Part shown: one piece after another, positions 15,944-25,084 of the stretch
Layout: the number at the start of each line of letters is the position of its first letter
Numbering within the stretch: the stretch's first letter is position 1
Assembly: GCF_042646205.1 (NCBI RefSeq)
Contig: NZ_JBHRTF010000006.1
Span: 186,001 to 250,000, forward strand
Length of the DNA stretch: 64,000 nucleotides
DNA from: Cellvibrio fontiphilus_A
GTDB taxonomy: Bacteria > Pseudomonadota > Gammaproteobacteria > Pseudomonadales > Cellvibrionaceae
Reading direction: 5' to 3'
Made by a program: the position numbers and the translations under genes
The notes under the pieces: model-generated
What the model was told of the DNA's origin: nothing
Seen by the model: the letters and a program-made list of their open reading frames with translations, nothing else
Databases searched by the model: none

Positions 15944-18900
15944 ATGGCCAGATTCTTCATAGATCGCCCGGTATTTGCCTGGGTGATTTCCATCATCATC
16001 ATGCTCGCGGGTGCGCTTTCCATCTTCAAGCTGCCGGTCGCCCAATACCCTGATGTGGCACCGCCCGCGGTGAGCATTAGTGCGAATTACCCGGGCGCAT
16101 CTGCACAGACAGTGCAGGACACTGTCATCCAGATTATCGAACAGGGGCTAACCGGTATCGATAATGTTCAGTACATGTCGTCCACCAGTGAGTCCAGCGG
16201 GCGCGGTGAAGTGACTCTGACCTTTGTGGCCGGTACCGACCCGGACATCGCCCAGGTACAGGTGCAAAATAAATTACAAACCGCCATGCCCCTACTGCCT
16301 CAGGAAGTCCAGCAGCAGGGCATTCGCGTGACTAAATCCTCTGCCGGTTTTTTGATGGTAATAGGTTTTGTGTCCAGCGATGGCAGCATGGATAAATACG
16401 ACATTGCCGACTATGTAGCCGCCAATGTGCAAGACCAGTTGAGCCGGGTTAACGGGGTGGGGCAGATCACCCTGTTCGGCTCCCAGTATGCGATGCGAAT
16501 CTGGCTGGACGCCAGCAAACTCGCCACCTACAGCTTGACCAGCAGCGACGTTGCCACCGCTATCCGTGCACAGAATGCGCAGATCGCGGCGGGCGAGTTG
16601 GGCGGTACACCCGCCTTGCCGGGGCAGGATATCAACGCCAGCATCGTGGTACAGACACGCCTGTCTACACCGGAGGAGTTCGGCAATATCCTGCTGCGTG
16701 TTAATCAAGACGCCTCACAGGTGCGCTTGAAAGATGTGGCGCGTATTGAGCTGGGCGGTGAAAACTACCAGTTTGAAACTGAGTACAACAATCGCCCGGC
16801 AACCGGTTTAGCAATCACTTTGGCATCCGGTGCTAACGCGCTGGATACTGCCGACGCGGTGCGCAAGCGCATTGCCGAGCTGCAGGGCTTTTTCCCGCAG
16901 GGGCTGGAAATTGTCTACCCCTACGACACCACTCCCTTTGTGAAACTATCGATTGAAGCAGTGGTAAAAACCCTGATTGAGGCCATCATTCTGGTGTTTT
17001 TGGTGATGTACCTCTTCCTGCAAAACTTCCGCGCCACGCTGATCCCCACCATTGCGGTGCCGGTGGTATTGCTGGGAACCTTTGCAGTGCTCTCGGTATT
17101 CGGCTTCTCCATCAATACCCTCACTATGTTTGCCATGGTGCTGGCCATCGGCTTGCTGGTGGACGATGCCATTGTGGTGGTGGAGAACGTGGAGCGGGTG
17201 ATGGCGGAGGAGGGGCTTTCGCCACGCGAGGCTACCCGTAAATCCATGCAGCAAATTACCGGCGCATTAATTGGTATTGCTCTGGTGCTTTCAGCCGTAT
17301 TTGTACCTATGGCGTTTTTTGGTGGGTCTACCGGGGTTATTTATCGCCAGTTCTCTATCACCATCGTATCCGCGATGGTGCTGTCGGTCATCGTTGCGCT
17401 CACCCTTACTCCCGCACTCTGCGCCAGTATGCTCAAGCCGGTCAGTCATGATCACTATCAAAAAGGTGGATTTTTTGGCTGGTTCAACCGCAACTTTAAC
17501 CGCGCCACTGACGGTTATCAGCGCAGCGTAGGCGGTATGTTGGGTAAAACCGGTCGCTATATGGCGATTTATGTGGCGATTGTCATTGTGCTGGGGCTGT
17601 TGTTTACCCGCTTGCCGGGTTCATTTTTGCCCGATGAAGATCAGGGCATTATGTTTACCCAAATGACGCTGCCGGTCGGGGCGACCAAAGAGCGCTCCAT
17701 GGCGGTGATGGATCGTGTAGAGCAGCACTATCTGGAAAACGAAGCGGACAATGTGCGCTCGGTATTTTCGGTGATTGGTTTTAGTTTTAGTGGGCGCGGC
17801 CAGAATAACGGTATCGCTTTTGTTGGCCTGAAAGATTGGAGCCTGCGCACCGACGAATCCCAGCATGTGCAAAGTATTGCCGGGCGAGCCATGGGCGCTT
17901 TTTCGCAAATCAAAGAAGCGATGGTATTCCCCTTTGTGCCACCGGCGATTACCCAACTGGGCACCTCATCGGGTTTTAACCTGCAGCTGCAGGATTTGGG
18001 CGGCTTGGGGCATGAGGCCTTGATGCAAGCGCGCAATCAATTCCTCGGCATGGCTGCCCAGGACGCTCGCTTGGTCGGTGTGCGCCCGAACGGTCAGGAG
18101 GATAACCCCCAGTTCAAGTTGGACGTCAACCAAGAAAAAGCTGCCGCACTGGGCGTATCGCTGAGCGACATCAACGCCATCTTTTCTACCGTGTGGGCGG
18201 CGTCTTATGTGAACGACTTTATCGATAAAGGGCGGGTGAAAAAGGTTTTTGTACAGGGCGATGCGCAGTACCGCATGCTGCCGGAGGATGTCAAAAACTG
18301 GTATGCACGCAACGACAAAGGCGAGATGGTTCCTTTTTCGGCGTTTACCTCTGGCCGTTGGATTTATGGTTCGCCGCGCTTGGAGCGCTACAACGGCGTG
18401 CCTTCCCTGAACATCATCGGACAGGGTGCACCGGGTGTCAGCTCGGGTGATGCGATGTTGGCAGTGGAGGAGATCATCGCGAAATTGCCCGCCGGTATTG
18501 GCTACCAATGGACGGGCATGTCACTGCAGGAGCGCGAGTCAGGTAATCAGGCGCCGCTGTTGTATGCCTTGTCGATCCTGATTGTTTTTCTCTGTCTGGC
18601 GGCTTTGTATGAGAGTTGGTCGGTGCCTTTTGCAGTCATTCTCGTTGTGCCACTGGGGATTCTTGGTGCGGTAGTGTTTGCCATGGCGCGCGGCCTATCC
18701 AACGATGTGTATTTTCAGGTGGGGTTGCTGACCACTATTGGGTTGGCGGCAAAAAATGCGATTTTGATCGTTGAATTCGCCAAAGCACTTTACGAGCAGG
18801 GTATGGACTTAATTGCGGCAACTATGGAGGCCGTGCGCATGCGCTTACGCCCCATTATCATGACCTCCCTCGCGTTTATGCTCGGTGTAACCCCCTTGGT

Positions 18901-19078
18901 GATTAGCACTGGCGCTGGCTCAGGCAGCCAAAATGCCATAGGCACCGGTGTATTTGGCGGTATGTTTTCTGCAACGGTACTGGCGATATTTTTTGTGCCG
19001 GTATTTTTTGTCGTGGTATTCCGCTTGGCCCAGCGTTGGTTTCCAGCCAAGCCAGCGGACGACCATAAAACGCATTGA
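15944..19078 (+). CDS. RND multidrug efflux transporter, AcrB/MexB-like (HAE1)
   Basis: 1044 residues, twelve membrane spans and two large periplasmic loops. The proton-relay residues are intact: Asp407-Asp408 (GLLVDDAIVVVENV) in span 4 and Lys937 (GLAAKNAILIVEFAK) in span 10. The N-terminal FPVAQYPDVAPP-like block is present as LPVAQYPDVAPP. These features place it in the hydrophobe/amphiphile exporters such as AcrB and MexB. It works as a trimer, taking drugs, bile salts or dyes from the periplasm and outer leaflet and pushing them through the adaptor and outer-membrane channel in exchange for protons. The middle gene of a three-gene operon ending with its regulator. Actual substrates cannot be told from sequence. 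Confidence 0.96.
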   Translation: MARFFIDRPVFAWVISIIIMLAGALSIFKLPVAQYPDVAPPAVSISANYPGASAQTVQDTVIQIIEQGLTGIDNVQYMSSTSESSGRGEVTLTFVAGTDPDIAQVQVQNKLQTAMPLLPQEVQQQGIRVTKSSAGFLMVIGFVSSDGSMDKYDIADYVAANVQDQLSRVNGVGQITLFGSQYAMRIWLDASKLATYSLTSSDVATAIRAQNAQIAAGELGGTPALPGQDINASIVVQTRLSTPEEFGNILLRVNQDASQVRLKDVARIELGGENYQFETEYNNRPATGLAITLASGANALDTADAVRKRIAELQGFFPQGLEIVYPYDTTPFVKLSIEAVVKTLIEAIILVFLVMYLFLQNFRATLIPTIAVPVVLLGTFAVLSVFGFSINTLTMFAMVLAIGLLVDDAIVVVENVERVMAEEGLSPREATRKSMQQITGALIGIALVLSAVFVPMAFFGGSTGVIYRQFSITIVSAMVLSVIVALTLTPALCASMLKPVSHDHYQKGGFFGWFNRNFNRATDGYQRSVGGMLGKTGRYMAIYVAIVIVLGLLFTRLPGSFLPDEDQGIMFTQMTLPVGATKERSMAVMDRVEQHYLENEADNVRSVFSVIGFSFSGRGQNNGIAFVGLKDWSLRTDESQHVQSIAGRAMGAFSQIKEAMVFPFVPPAITQLGTSSGFNLQLQDLGGLGHEALMQARNQFLGMAAQDARLVGVRPNGQEDNPQFKLDVNQEKAAALGVSLSDINAIFSTVWAASYVNDFIDKGRVKKVFVQGDAQYRMLPEDVKNWYARNDKGEMVPFSAFTSGRWIYGSPRLERYNGVPSLNIIGQGAPGVSSGDAMLAVEEIIAKLPAGIGYQWTGMSLQERESGNQAPLLYALSILIVFLCLAALYESWSVPFAVILVVPLGILGAVVFAMARGLSNDVYFQVGLLTTIGLAAKNAILIVEFAKALYEQGMDLIAATMEAVRMRLRPIIMTSLAFMLGVTPLVISTGAGSGSQNAIGTGVFGGMFSATVLAIFFVPVFFVVVFRLAQRWFPAKPADDHKTH

Positions 19079-19086
19079 GTCATCTT

Positions 19087-19665
19087 ATGAGTCTTAATAA
19101 ATGTGAGCTGATTCTGGCGGCAACCTTAAAACTTTTGGCGAGCCGTGGTTTTCACGGCTTTTCCATTCGCGATGTTGCCAAAGAATCAGGCGTAGCCACT
19201 GGTACGGTCTATTTGTATTTTGCTGATCGGGAAGATCTGATCAAAAAATTACACAGTCAGATTATTGAAACCGTAGGGCGGGAGGTATTTATCAGCGTGG
19301 AAAAGGAAATGTCGTTGTACGAGCAGTTTCAAGGTATGTGTCGCCGTTTTTGGGCGCTATTCCAGCAGCAGCCGGAAATGATTTTAAGCAAAGGTCAATT
19401 CGATCATTTACCCGCAGACTTACTGCGCAGTCGGCACGAAGAGGCGAAAGTTGTACTGGAACCCTTGTTCACCTTTTTTATTCGCGGGCGCGAGCAGCAG
19501 CTGCTTAAAAACTTCCCTGACGAAATTCTTTTCTCGCTGGCATTTGAGCCTTATTTCGAGATTGCCCGTAAATCCCTGCAGGGCTTCGTGAGCGTTGATG
19601 ACACCATGCTCGAACAAATCATCCATGCCAGTTGGGATGCAATAGCGGTTCAAGCCAAGGTGTAA
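19087..19665 (+). CDS. TetR/AcrR family transcriptional regulator of the efflux operon
   Basis: 192 residues from ATG 19087; the frame opens at a TTG overlapping the pump stop, but MSLNKCELILAATLKLLA is the usual TetR beginning. The helix-turn-helix lies at about residues 24-46 (FSIRDVAKESGVATGTVYLY), with an all-alpha ligand-binding domain behind it. Such proteins usually repress their efflux operon until a substrate binds. Unlike acrR, which is divergent from acrAB in E. coli, this gene is the last of the operon, so it should be co-expressed with the pump. The palindrome at 14681-14702 is the likely target. Confidence 0.92.
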   Translation: MSLNKCELILAATLKLLASRGFHGFSIRDVAKESGVATGTVYLYFADREDLIKKLHSQIIETVGREVFISVEKEMSLYEQFQGMCRRFWALFQQQPEMILSKGQFDHLPADLLRSRHEEAKVVLEPLFTFFIRGREQQLLKNFPDEILFSLAFEPYFEIARKSLQGFVSVDDTMLEQIIHASWDAIAVQAKV

Positions 19666-19682
19666 GTATTGTGTTAACCCAT

Positions 19683-19720
19683 AAAAAAACGGCGAGCCAT
19701 TGCTGACTCGCCGTTTTTTT
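19683..19720. terminator. Bidirectional terminator between the efflux operon and suhB
   Basis: AAAAAACGGCGAG and CTCGCCGTTTTTTT pair around a 10-base loop, with T runs on both strands. It can end both the plus-strand efflux operon and the minus-strand suhB transcript, which converge here. Confidence 0.88.
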
Positions 19721-19758
19721 ATGACAGCATTTTTTAAAAAAGCTGCTGTGTCATGAGC

Positions 19759-20562
19759 TTATTTCAAATGCCCCAGATTTTTCTGCACGATTTGCAAAAT
19801 CGGCTTAAACACTTTTGGCGAGCCGCACACAATGTGGCCGGTTTCCAAATAATCCACGCCGCCATTGAAATCACTCACCAAACCACCAGCTTCTTTAACC
19901 AGCAAGACACCGCCAGCAATATCCCACTCGTTCAGGTTCATTTCCCAGAATGCATCAAAACGACCGGCTGCTACATAGGCCAAGTCCAGCGCCGCTGAAC
20001 CGCAGCGACGAATGCCGGAAGTTTGCCCCGCAATTTCCTGCACACAGGCGAGGTAAGGGCCAATATGTTCCAGTGCGTAACCACTAAAGGGAATACCTGT
20101 GCCAATCAGTGAGCCTTCCAGTGTGCGGCGGCTGGAAACACGCAGGCGGCGGCCATTCAAGGCGGCTCCACGGCCACGGCTGGCAGTAAATTCTTCGCGT
20201 TTAATCGGGTCGATAACAACGGCGTGTTCGATTTGGCCTTTATATTTGCAGGCGATGGAAATAGAGAAGTGAGGAACCCCGTGAATAAAATTGGTAGTGC
20301 CGTCGAGCGGGTCAATAATCCATTCGTAGTCTGGATTTTTACCGGCTTGGTGGCCGCCTTCTTCACCGCGAATGCTGTGATCCGGGTAGGCTTTACGGAG
20401 GTGGTAGATGATTTCTTTTTCGGCCGCTTTGTCCACTTCGGTGACATAGTCGTTGCGGCTTTTGGTTTCGATAGTGAGCAGGTCGACGCGTTCAAAGGCG
20501 CGTTCAATCAGTTCGGCAGCTTTGCGACCAGCGCGCAAAGCAATGGTTAACATGGGTTCCAT
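19759..20562 (-). CDS. suhB: Inositol-1-monophosphatase
   Basis: 267 residues, the same length as E. coli SuhB. Metal-binding motifs of the inositol monophosphatase family are present: GEEGG, DPLDGTTNFIHG and WDIAGGVLLVKEAGG. The enzyme hydrolyses inositol-1-phosphate with magnesium; in E. coli SuhB also acts as an rRNA antitermination factor on ribosomal RNA transcripts. It is divergent from trmJ across a 238-bp region, the same arrangement as in Pseudomonas and E. coli. Confidence 0.96.
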   Translation of the reverse strand: MEPMLTIALRAGRKAAELIERAFERVDLLTIETKSRNDYVTEVDKAAEKEIIYHLRKAYPDHSIRGEEGGHQAGKNPDYEWIIDPLDGTTNFIHGVPHFSISIACKYKGQIEHAVVIDPIKREEFTASRGRGAALNGRRLRVSSRRTLEGSLIGTGIPFSGYALEHIGPYLACVQEIAGQTSGIRRCGSAALDLAYVAAGRFDAFWEMNLNEWDIAGGVLLVKEAGGLVSDFNGGVDYLETGHIVCGSPKVFKPILQIVQKNLGHLK

Positions 20563-20800
20563 AAAGCACCAATTAATGGCTGCTGGAGCACATCTCCATA
20601 ATGGATAGATGCCAGCGCGCCTGATTGTTCAGGGGTGGGGATTGTAAAAGAGCGGGGCCGCAGGTCATGGGCATTCATTGCCCTACCTCTCGCCGAGGGC
20701 GCGAATTATAGCGGTAAGCCTGTGCTGGAGGCTAGTCATAAGTGTCGTTATACTGCGCGCCATTTGCCTGCTTCCATCAACCCTGTCAGCGAGATCGCCT

Positions 20801-21640
20801 ATGTCAGCCCAGCCTTTTAACAATATTCGCATTGTGTTGGTTAATACCAGTCACCCGGGCAATATCGGCGGTACGGCGCGGGCGATGAAAAACATGGGCT
20901 TAGGGCGACTTTATTTGGTGTCGCCGCAAGAGTTTCCCTCGGATAAGGCCGTCTGGCGCTCAGCGGGCGCAACCGATGTGCTGGATAATGCCGTAGTGGT
21001 GGAAACCCTGGATGAAGCCATCGCCGGTTGCAGCTTGGTAGTAGGCACCAGCGCCCGCGAGCGCCGTATTCCCTGGCCGCTGCTGGATCCGCGTCAGTGC
21101 GGTGAAAGTGTCTGGTCAGAGGCAGCCAGTCATGAAGTGGCGATAGTGTTTGGGCGCGAAGATCGCGGCCTCACCAACGAAGAGCTGCACAAGTGTAATT
21201 ACCACGTGCACATCCCAGCCAACCCCGATTACAGCTCGCTCAACCTGGCGACTGCAGTACAGGTGATTAGCTATGAAATCCGCATGGCCTATTTGATGGC
21301 GGCGGAGGGTAATACTCTGCCGCAACACCAGTGGGACATGCCACCGGTTGATGCCCAGGCCATGGAAAGCTACTACGAGCATTTGGAGCAAACCCTGGTG
21401 GAGCTGGACTTTCTGGATCGCGACAACCCCAAACAAACCATGACCCGCTTGCGCCGGCTGTACAACCGGGTGCGCATGGACCAAATGGAATTCAATATTC
21501 TGCGCGGTGTATTAACGGCCGTGCAGAACTATATCCACTACAGCGGCAAGGTCATGACCAAGCTAGGTCACAAACCCGGTTTGGATGCCATGCGCGATCT
21601 CACTAAAGATGTAAACAGCACCAATAAACCGCTCGAATAG
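20801..21640 (+). CDS. trmJ: tRNA (cytidine/uridine-32-2'-O)-methyltransferase TrmJ
   Basis: 279 residues from ATG 20801 (MSAQPFNNIRIVLVNTSHPGNIGGTARAM); the frame is open from further upstream, but this start matches E. coli TrmJ. SPOUT-fold features are the N-terminal NTSHPGNIGGTARAMKNMG, and the knot region IVFGREDRGLTNEEL and SSLNLATAVQV that binds S-adenosylmethionine. It methylates the ribose of nucleotide 32 in several tRNAs. It stands between suhB and iscR as is common in gammaproteobacteria. A -10-like TATACT followed by GCGCGCC lies at 20749-20754. Confidence 0.95.
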   Translation: MSAQPFNNIRIVLVNTSHPGNIGGTARAMKNMGLGRLYLVSPQEFPSDKAVWRSAGATDVLDNAVVVETLDEAIAGCSLVVGTSARERRIPWPLLDPRQCGESVWSEAASHEVAIVFGREDRGLTNEELHKCNYHVHIPANPDYSSLNLATAVQVISYEIRMAYLMAAEGNTLPQHQWDMPPVDAQAMESYYEHLEQTLVELDFLDRDNPKQTMTRLRRLYNRVRMDQMEFNILRGVLTAVQNYIHYSGKVMTKLGHKPGLDAMRDLTKDVNSTNKPLE

Positions 21641-21683
21641 CCAATTAGAACAGTCACTCTGGCAAAGCAGGAGGGCTTGGGTG

Positions 21684-21712
21684 TTGGAAAAGGCGGAATA
21701 CCTGAGTAAAAT
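21684..21712 (+). promoter_or_regulatory. Promoter of the iscR-iscS-suf operon
   Basis: TTGGAA at 21684-21689 and TAAAAT at 21707-21712 are separated by 17 bp. The -10 lies inside the IscR-like site, so bound IscR would block RNA polymerase. A stem-loop GGCAGG-TTTTTTG-CCTGCC at 21727-21745 would lie near the 5' end of the leader. Confidence 0.75.
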
Positions 21713-21722
21713 ACTCGGAATT
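21698..21722 (+). promoter_or_regulatory. IscR type 1-like binding site
   Basis: ATACCTGAGTAAAATACTCG followed by GAATT matches most of the published type 1 IscR consensus (ATASYYGACT...), especially the right half ACTCGGAAT and the spacing. In E. coli holo-IscR with its [2Fe-2S] cluster binds such sites to repress its own operon. Here it overlaps the -10. Confidence 0.7.
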
Positions 21723-21801
21723 AGGCGGCAGGTTTTTTGCCTGCCAATAATTGCCTCCCTCGCGCCGATTTGGCGTTCTGCTCCCCCGGGGTTTAGCGAC
21801 T

Positions 21802-22290
21802 ATGAGACTCACCACCAAAGGACGATATGCGGTAACAGCGATGCTGGACCTTGCGCTACACAGCGACAAGGGGCCGGTAAGCCTTGCTGATATTTCGGTG
21901 CGCCAAGGTATCTCTTTATCCTACCTTGAGCAGCTTTTTGCGCGTCTTCGCCAGTTTAAGCTAGTCAAAAGCGTGCGCGGCCCAGGGGGCGGCTATCAAT
22001 TAATGGGTAGTACTGCAGATATCTCCGTGGCCCAGGTGGTAGATGCAGTCAGTGAGTCCCTGGATGCTACCCGTTGCGAGGGCAAGGGTAATTGCCACGA
22101 GGGTGAGGTCTGTCTGACACATCATTTGTGGGAAAATCTGAGCGAACAAATTCATCGGTTTTTAAGTGAAATCAGCCTTGCTGATTTGGTTGCGCGCAAA
22201 GATATTCGTGCGGTCAGTGAACTGCAAAATTTACGTTTACGCTCATCCCAATCGCATGCCGACCATATAGTGGTTAGCGAAATTAATTAG
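21802..22290 (+). CDS. iscR: Iron-sulfur cluster-sensing Rrf2-family regulator IscR
   Basis: 162 residues from ATG 21802 (MRLTTKGRYAVTAMLDLAL), the typical Rrf2 start; the frame extends upstream but without support. A winged-helix domain covers residues 1-85 (ADISVRQGISLSYLEQLFARL). The cluster-ligand motif CEGKGNCHEGEVCLTHH has the three cysteines at the same spacing as E. coli Cys92, Cys98 and Cys104, plus the following His. IscR represses the operon when its [2Fe-2S] cluster is present, so it should tune production of the downstream Suf machine to iron-sulfur demand. It is the first gene of the operon. Confidence 0.95.
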   Translation: MRLTTKGRYAVTAMLDLALHSDKGPVSLADISVRQGISLSYLEQLFARLRQFKLVKSVRGPGGGYQLMGSTADISVAQVVDAVSESLDATRCEGKGNCHEGEVCLTHHLWENLSEQIHRFLSEISLADLVARKDIRAVSELQNLRLRSSQSHADHIVVSEIN

Positions 22291-22345
22291 TTTTAATTGG
22301 TTTAGATGTTGGTTTTTTCTCCCTTTGTATCAAGGTAATCCGTTT

Positions 22346-23506
22346 TTGCGTAAACCAGTGTATCTCGATTATGCCGCCACCACGCCAGTTGCTCCTGAAG
22401 TTGCTGCTGCCATGGCCCAATGTCTTACGCTGGACGGTACTTTTGCCAATCCCGCATCGCGCGCGCATCTCTATGGTTGGCAAGCTGAAGAACTGGTTGA
22501 GGAAGCGCGTGCGAATGTTGCCCAGCTGATCAATGCCGATCCGCGCGAAATTGTATGGACTAGCGGCGCGACAGAGTCCAATAACCTGGCGTTAAAAGGC
22601 ATTGCAGAAACTTATCGTCTTGCTCATCCGGTTGGCGGTCATATTGTTGTTTCGGCGATTGAGCACAAAGCAGTATTAGACCCTGCTGCCTGGCTTGAAA
22701 CGCGCGGCTTTCGCATAACCCGTGTGGTGCCAAATGCAGAGGGTCTGGTAACAGTGGAAAACCTGGCTGCTGCGCTTGAGGCAGATACTTTTTTGGTAAG
22801 CCTTATGCAAGTCAACAATGAGTTGGGTTGTATTAACGATATCAAGTCGCTAGTGGCGCTGTGTCATGCGCGCGACATTTTGTTTCACTGCGATGCCGCC
22901 CAAAGCGCCGGCAAAATCGCTATTGATGTGCAGGGCCTGGGTGTTGATTTGCTCTCGCTGTCGGCGCACAAATTTTATGGCCCCAAAGGTGTTGGTGCGC
23001 TTTATGTGAAGCGTGCGGCCAACGTCAAAGTTGCTGCGCAAATCCACGGTGGTGGCCATGAACGCAGTATGCGCTCAGGTACGCTTGCTACCCATCAATT
23101 GGTGGGAATGGGTGAGGCAGCCAGGCTCGCGCAGGCGCATCTTGATGCTGATTCCCAACGTATCAGAGTGCTACGTGATCGTCTTTGGCAGGGTATTGCT
23201 GATCTGCCCGGTGTAACACGCAACGGATCTGTTAATGAGTGCGTCAGTGGAATTTTAAATGTCGCGTTTGACGGTGCTGATGGCGAAATGTTGCTGCTGT
23301 CGCTGCGCGATTTGGCGCTATCCAGCGGTTCTGCTTGTAACTCGGCGAGTATGTCGCCCAGTTATGTATTAAAAGCGATTGGTTTGAGTGATGAAACTGC
23401 GCAAGCTTCCTTACGTTTTAGTCTTGGCCGTTACACCACGGCCGAAGAAATTGAATTTGCGATTGAGCATTTGCGCAGTGTTATCAGCAAATTGCAAAAG
23501 GCCTGA
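22346..23506 (+). CDS. iscS: Cysteine desulfurase, class I IscS-type
   Basis: 386 residues from TTG 22346 (RKPVYLDYAATTPVAPEVA), preceded by AAGG about ten bases upstream. The frame is open from 22325. Pyridoxal-phosphate Lys is in LSLSAHKFYGPKGVGAL, and the catalytic loop SSGSACNSASMSPSYVL holds Cys331, matching E. coli Cys328. It takes sulfur from cysteine for cluster assembly and, in many bacteria, for tRNA thiolation. At 386 residues it is slightly shorter than E. coli IscS (404). Its usual partner genes iscU, iscA, hscB, hscA and fdx do not follow; sufB does. A second desulfurase, SufS, is encoded in the same operon. Confidence 0.93.
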   Translation: MRKPVYLDYAATTPVAPEVAAAMAQCLTLDGTFANPASRAHLYGWQAEELVEEARANVAQLINADPREIVWTSGATESNNLALKGIAETYRLAHPVGGHIVVSAIEHKAVLDPAAWLETRGFRITRVVPNAEGLVTVENLAAALEADTFLVSLMQVNNELGCINDIKSLVALCHARDILFHCDAAQSAGKIAIDVQGLGVDLLSLSAHKFYGPKGVGALYVKRAANVKVAAQIHGGGHERSMRSGTLATHQLVGMGEAARLAQAHLDADSQRIRVLRDRLWQGIADLPGVTRNGSVNECVSGILNVAFDGADGEMLLLSLRDLALSSGSACNSASMSPSYVLKAIGLSDETAQASLRFSLGRYTTAEEIEFAIEHLRSVISKLQKA

Positions 23507-23535
23507 TGCAGGCCGGTGCACACAGGGTAATTATC

Positions 23536-24972
23536 ATGTCCGAACAAGTTGAACAGCTCATTAAAAAAGAATACGCCGCCGGCTTTCACACGGCGATTGA
23601 TGCCGAAACTTTGCCGCCCGGTTTAAACGAGGACGTGATTCGTTTTATCTCGGCCAAAAAAAATGAGCCAGAGTGGTTATTGGAATGGCGACTTAAGGCT
23701 TATCACGCTTGGTTGGAAATGACTGAGCCAGAGTGGGCGCACGTCAAATACGACGATATTGATTTTCAGGCTGTTTCCTATTATTCAGCGCCAAAATCCA
23801 TGGATTCCAAACCCAAAAGTTTGGATGAAGTCGACCCCGAATTACTGCGCACCTACGAAAAACTTGGCATTCCTCTGCACGAGCAAGCGGCGCTTGCTGG
23901 TGTTGCTATGGATGTGGTGTTTGACTCTGTGTCTGTGGTTACTACCTTTCGCGAAAAACTGCTGGAAGCGGGCGTGATTTTTTGCTCCATCAGTGAAGCG
24001 GTACAAAAATATCCCGAGCTGATTAAAAAATATATTGGCTCGGTGGTGCCGCAAAAAGACAACTACTACGCCGCGCTCAATTCAGCGGTATTTTCTGATG
24101 GCTCCTTTGTATACATCCCCAAAGGTGTGCGTTGCCCTATGGAGTTGTCTACCTATTTCCGCATTAACGAACAAAACACCGGTCAGTTTGAGCGAACCTT
24201 GATTGTTGCTGATGAAGGTTCTCATGTGAGTTACCTCGAAGGCTGCACCGCCCCCATGCGCGATGAAAACCAACTACACGCTGCAGTCGTGGAATTAATT
24301 GCGCTCGATAATGCGGAAATTAAATATTCCACCGTACAAAACTGGTATCCAGGTAACGAGGAAGGCAAGGGCGGTATTTACAACTTTGTGACCAAGCGCG
24401 GCGTGTGCCACACCAATGCCAAAATTTCCTGGACACAAGTGGAGACTGGCTCGGCAGTAACCTGGAAATACCCAAGCTGTGTTTTGCGTGGCGACAACAG
24501 TGTCGGCGAGTTTTACTCGGTCGCGCTCACCAATAATTATCAGCAAGCCGATACCGGCACCAAGATGATTCACATTGGTAAAAACACCAAGTCCACTATC
24601 ATTTCCAAAGGTATTTCCGCCGGTAAAAGCTCCAATGCCTATCGTGGTCTGGTGCGTATTAACCCGGGCGCCGAAGGTGCGCGCAATTACACCCAGTGTG
24701 ATTCGCTACTGATTGGCGACAAGTGTGGCGCACATACTTTTCCCTATATTGAAAGTAAAAATCCAAGCGCGGTCATAGAGCATGAGGCAACCACCTCCAA
24801 GGTGAGTGAAGACCAAATGTTCCTATGCCAACAGCGTGGCTTGGATGCAGAAAAAGCAGTGTCCATGATTGTGAATGGCTTTTGTCGCGAAGTGTTTAAA
24901 GAGCTGCCCATGGAGTTTGCCGTAGAAGCGGGCAAATTATTGGAAGTCAGTTTGGAAGGCTCTGTGGGTTAA
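23536..24972 (+). CDS. sufB: Fe-S cluster scaffold subunit SufB
   Basis: 478 residues from ATG 23536 (MSEQVEQLIKKEYAAGF), following iscS by 29 bp. It aligns over its length with E. coli SufB (495 residues) but lacks the cysteine-rich insert that E. coli has near residue 100. Conserved parts include SAKKNEPEWLLEWRLKAY, VPKGVRCPMELSTYFRIN, and the C-terminal TQCDSLLIGDKCGAHTFPY with cysteines implicated in cluster assembly. SufB with SufC and SufD forms the SufBC2D scaffold on which the nascent cluster is built using sulfur from SufS-SufE. Confidence 0.96.
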   Translation: MSEQVEQLIKKEYAAGFHTAIDAETLPPGLNEDVIRFISAKKNEPEWLLEWRLKAYHAWLEMTEPEWAHVKYDDIDFQAVSYYSAPKSMDSKPKSLDEVDPELLRTYEKLGIPLHEQAALAGVAMDVVFDSVSVVTTFREKLLEAGVIFCSISEAVQKYPELIKKYIGSVVPQKDNYYAALNSAVFSDGSFVYIPKGVRCPMELSTYFRINEQNTGQFERTLIVADEGSHVSYLEGCTAPMRDENQLHAAVVELIALDNAEIKYSTVQNWYPGNEEGKGGIYNFVTKRGVCHTNAKISWTQVETGSAVTWKYPSCVLRGDNSVGEFYSVALTNNYQQADTGTKMIHIGKNTKSTIISKGISAGKSSNAYRGLVRINPGAEGARNYTQCDSLLIGDKCGAHTFPYIESKNPSAVIEHEATTSKVSEDQMFLCQQRGLDAEKAVSMIVNGFCREVFKELPMEFAVEAGKLLEVSLEGSVG

Positions 24973-25031
24973 CGCCCACCATAAAAATGTTGGTTGGGCT
25001 GGTTGCTGGTGCGAATTTATTTTGGCCCAAC
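24964..25031 (+). repeat. Inverted repeats in the sufB-sufC gap
   Basis: The 112-bp gap between sufB and sufC holds a small hairpin across the sufB stop (GTGGG/CCCAC, 24964-24979) and a second with GTTGGGC (24993-24999) and GCCCAAC (25025-25031). Neither has a proper T tract, so a full terminator is unlikely; partial attenuation or mRNA processing is possible. Confidence 0.4.
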
Positions 25032-25084
25032 AAAAATTAAAATTTGAATTTACCGTGTTAGAAAACTATCGGACTAAAAAATTT

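Noticed and set aside
24964..25031. Terminator between sufB and sufC
   Set aside because: Hairpins lack a T tract and the genes clearly form one functional operon.
25022..25084. N-terminal extension of SufC
   Set aside because: Family members begin at the MLRITDL position; the extension includes part of an inverted repeat.
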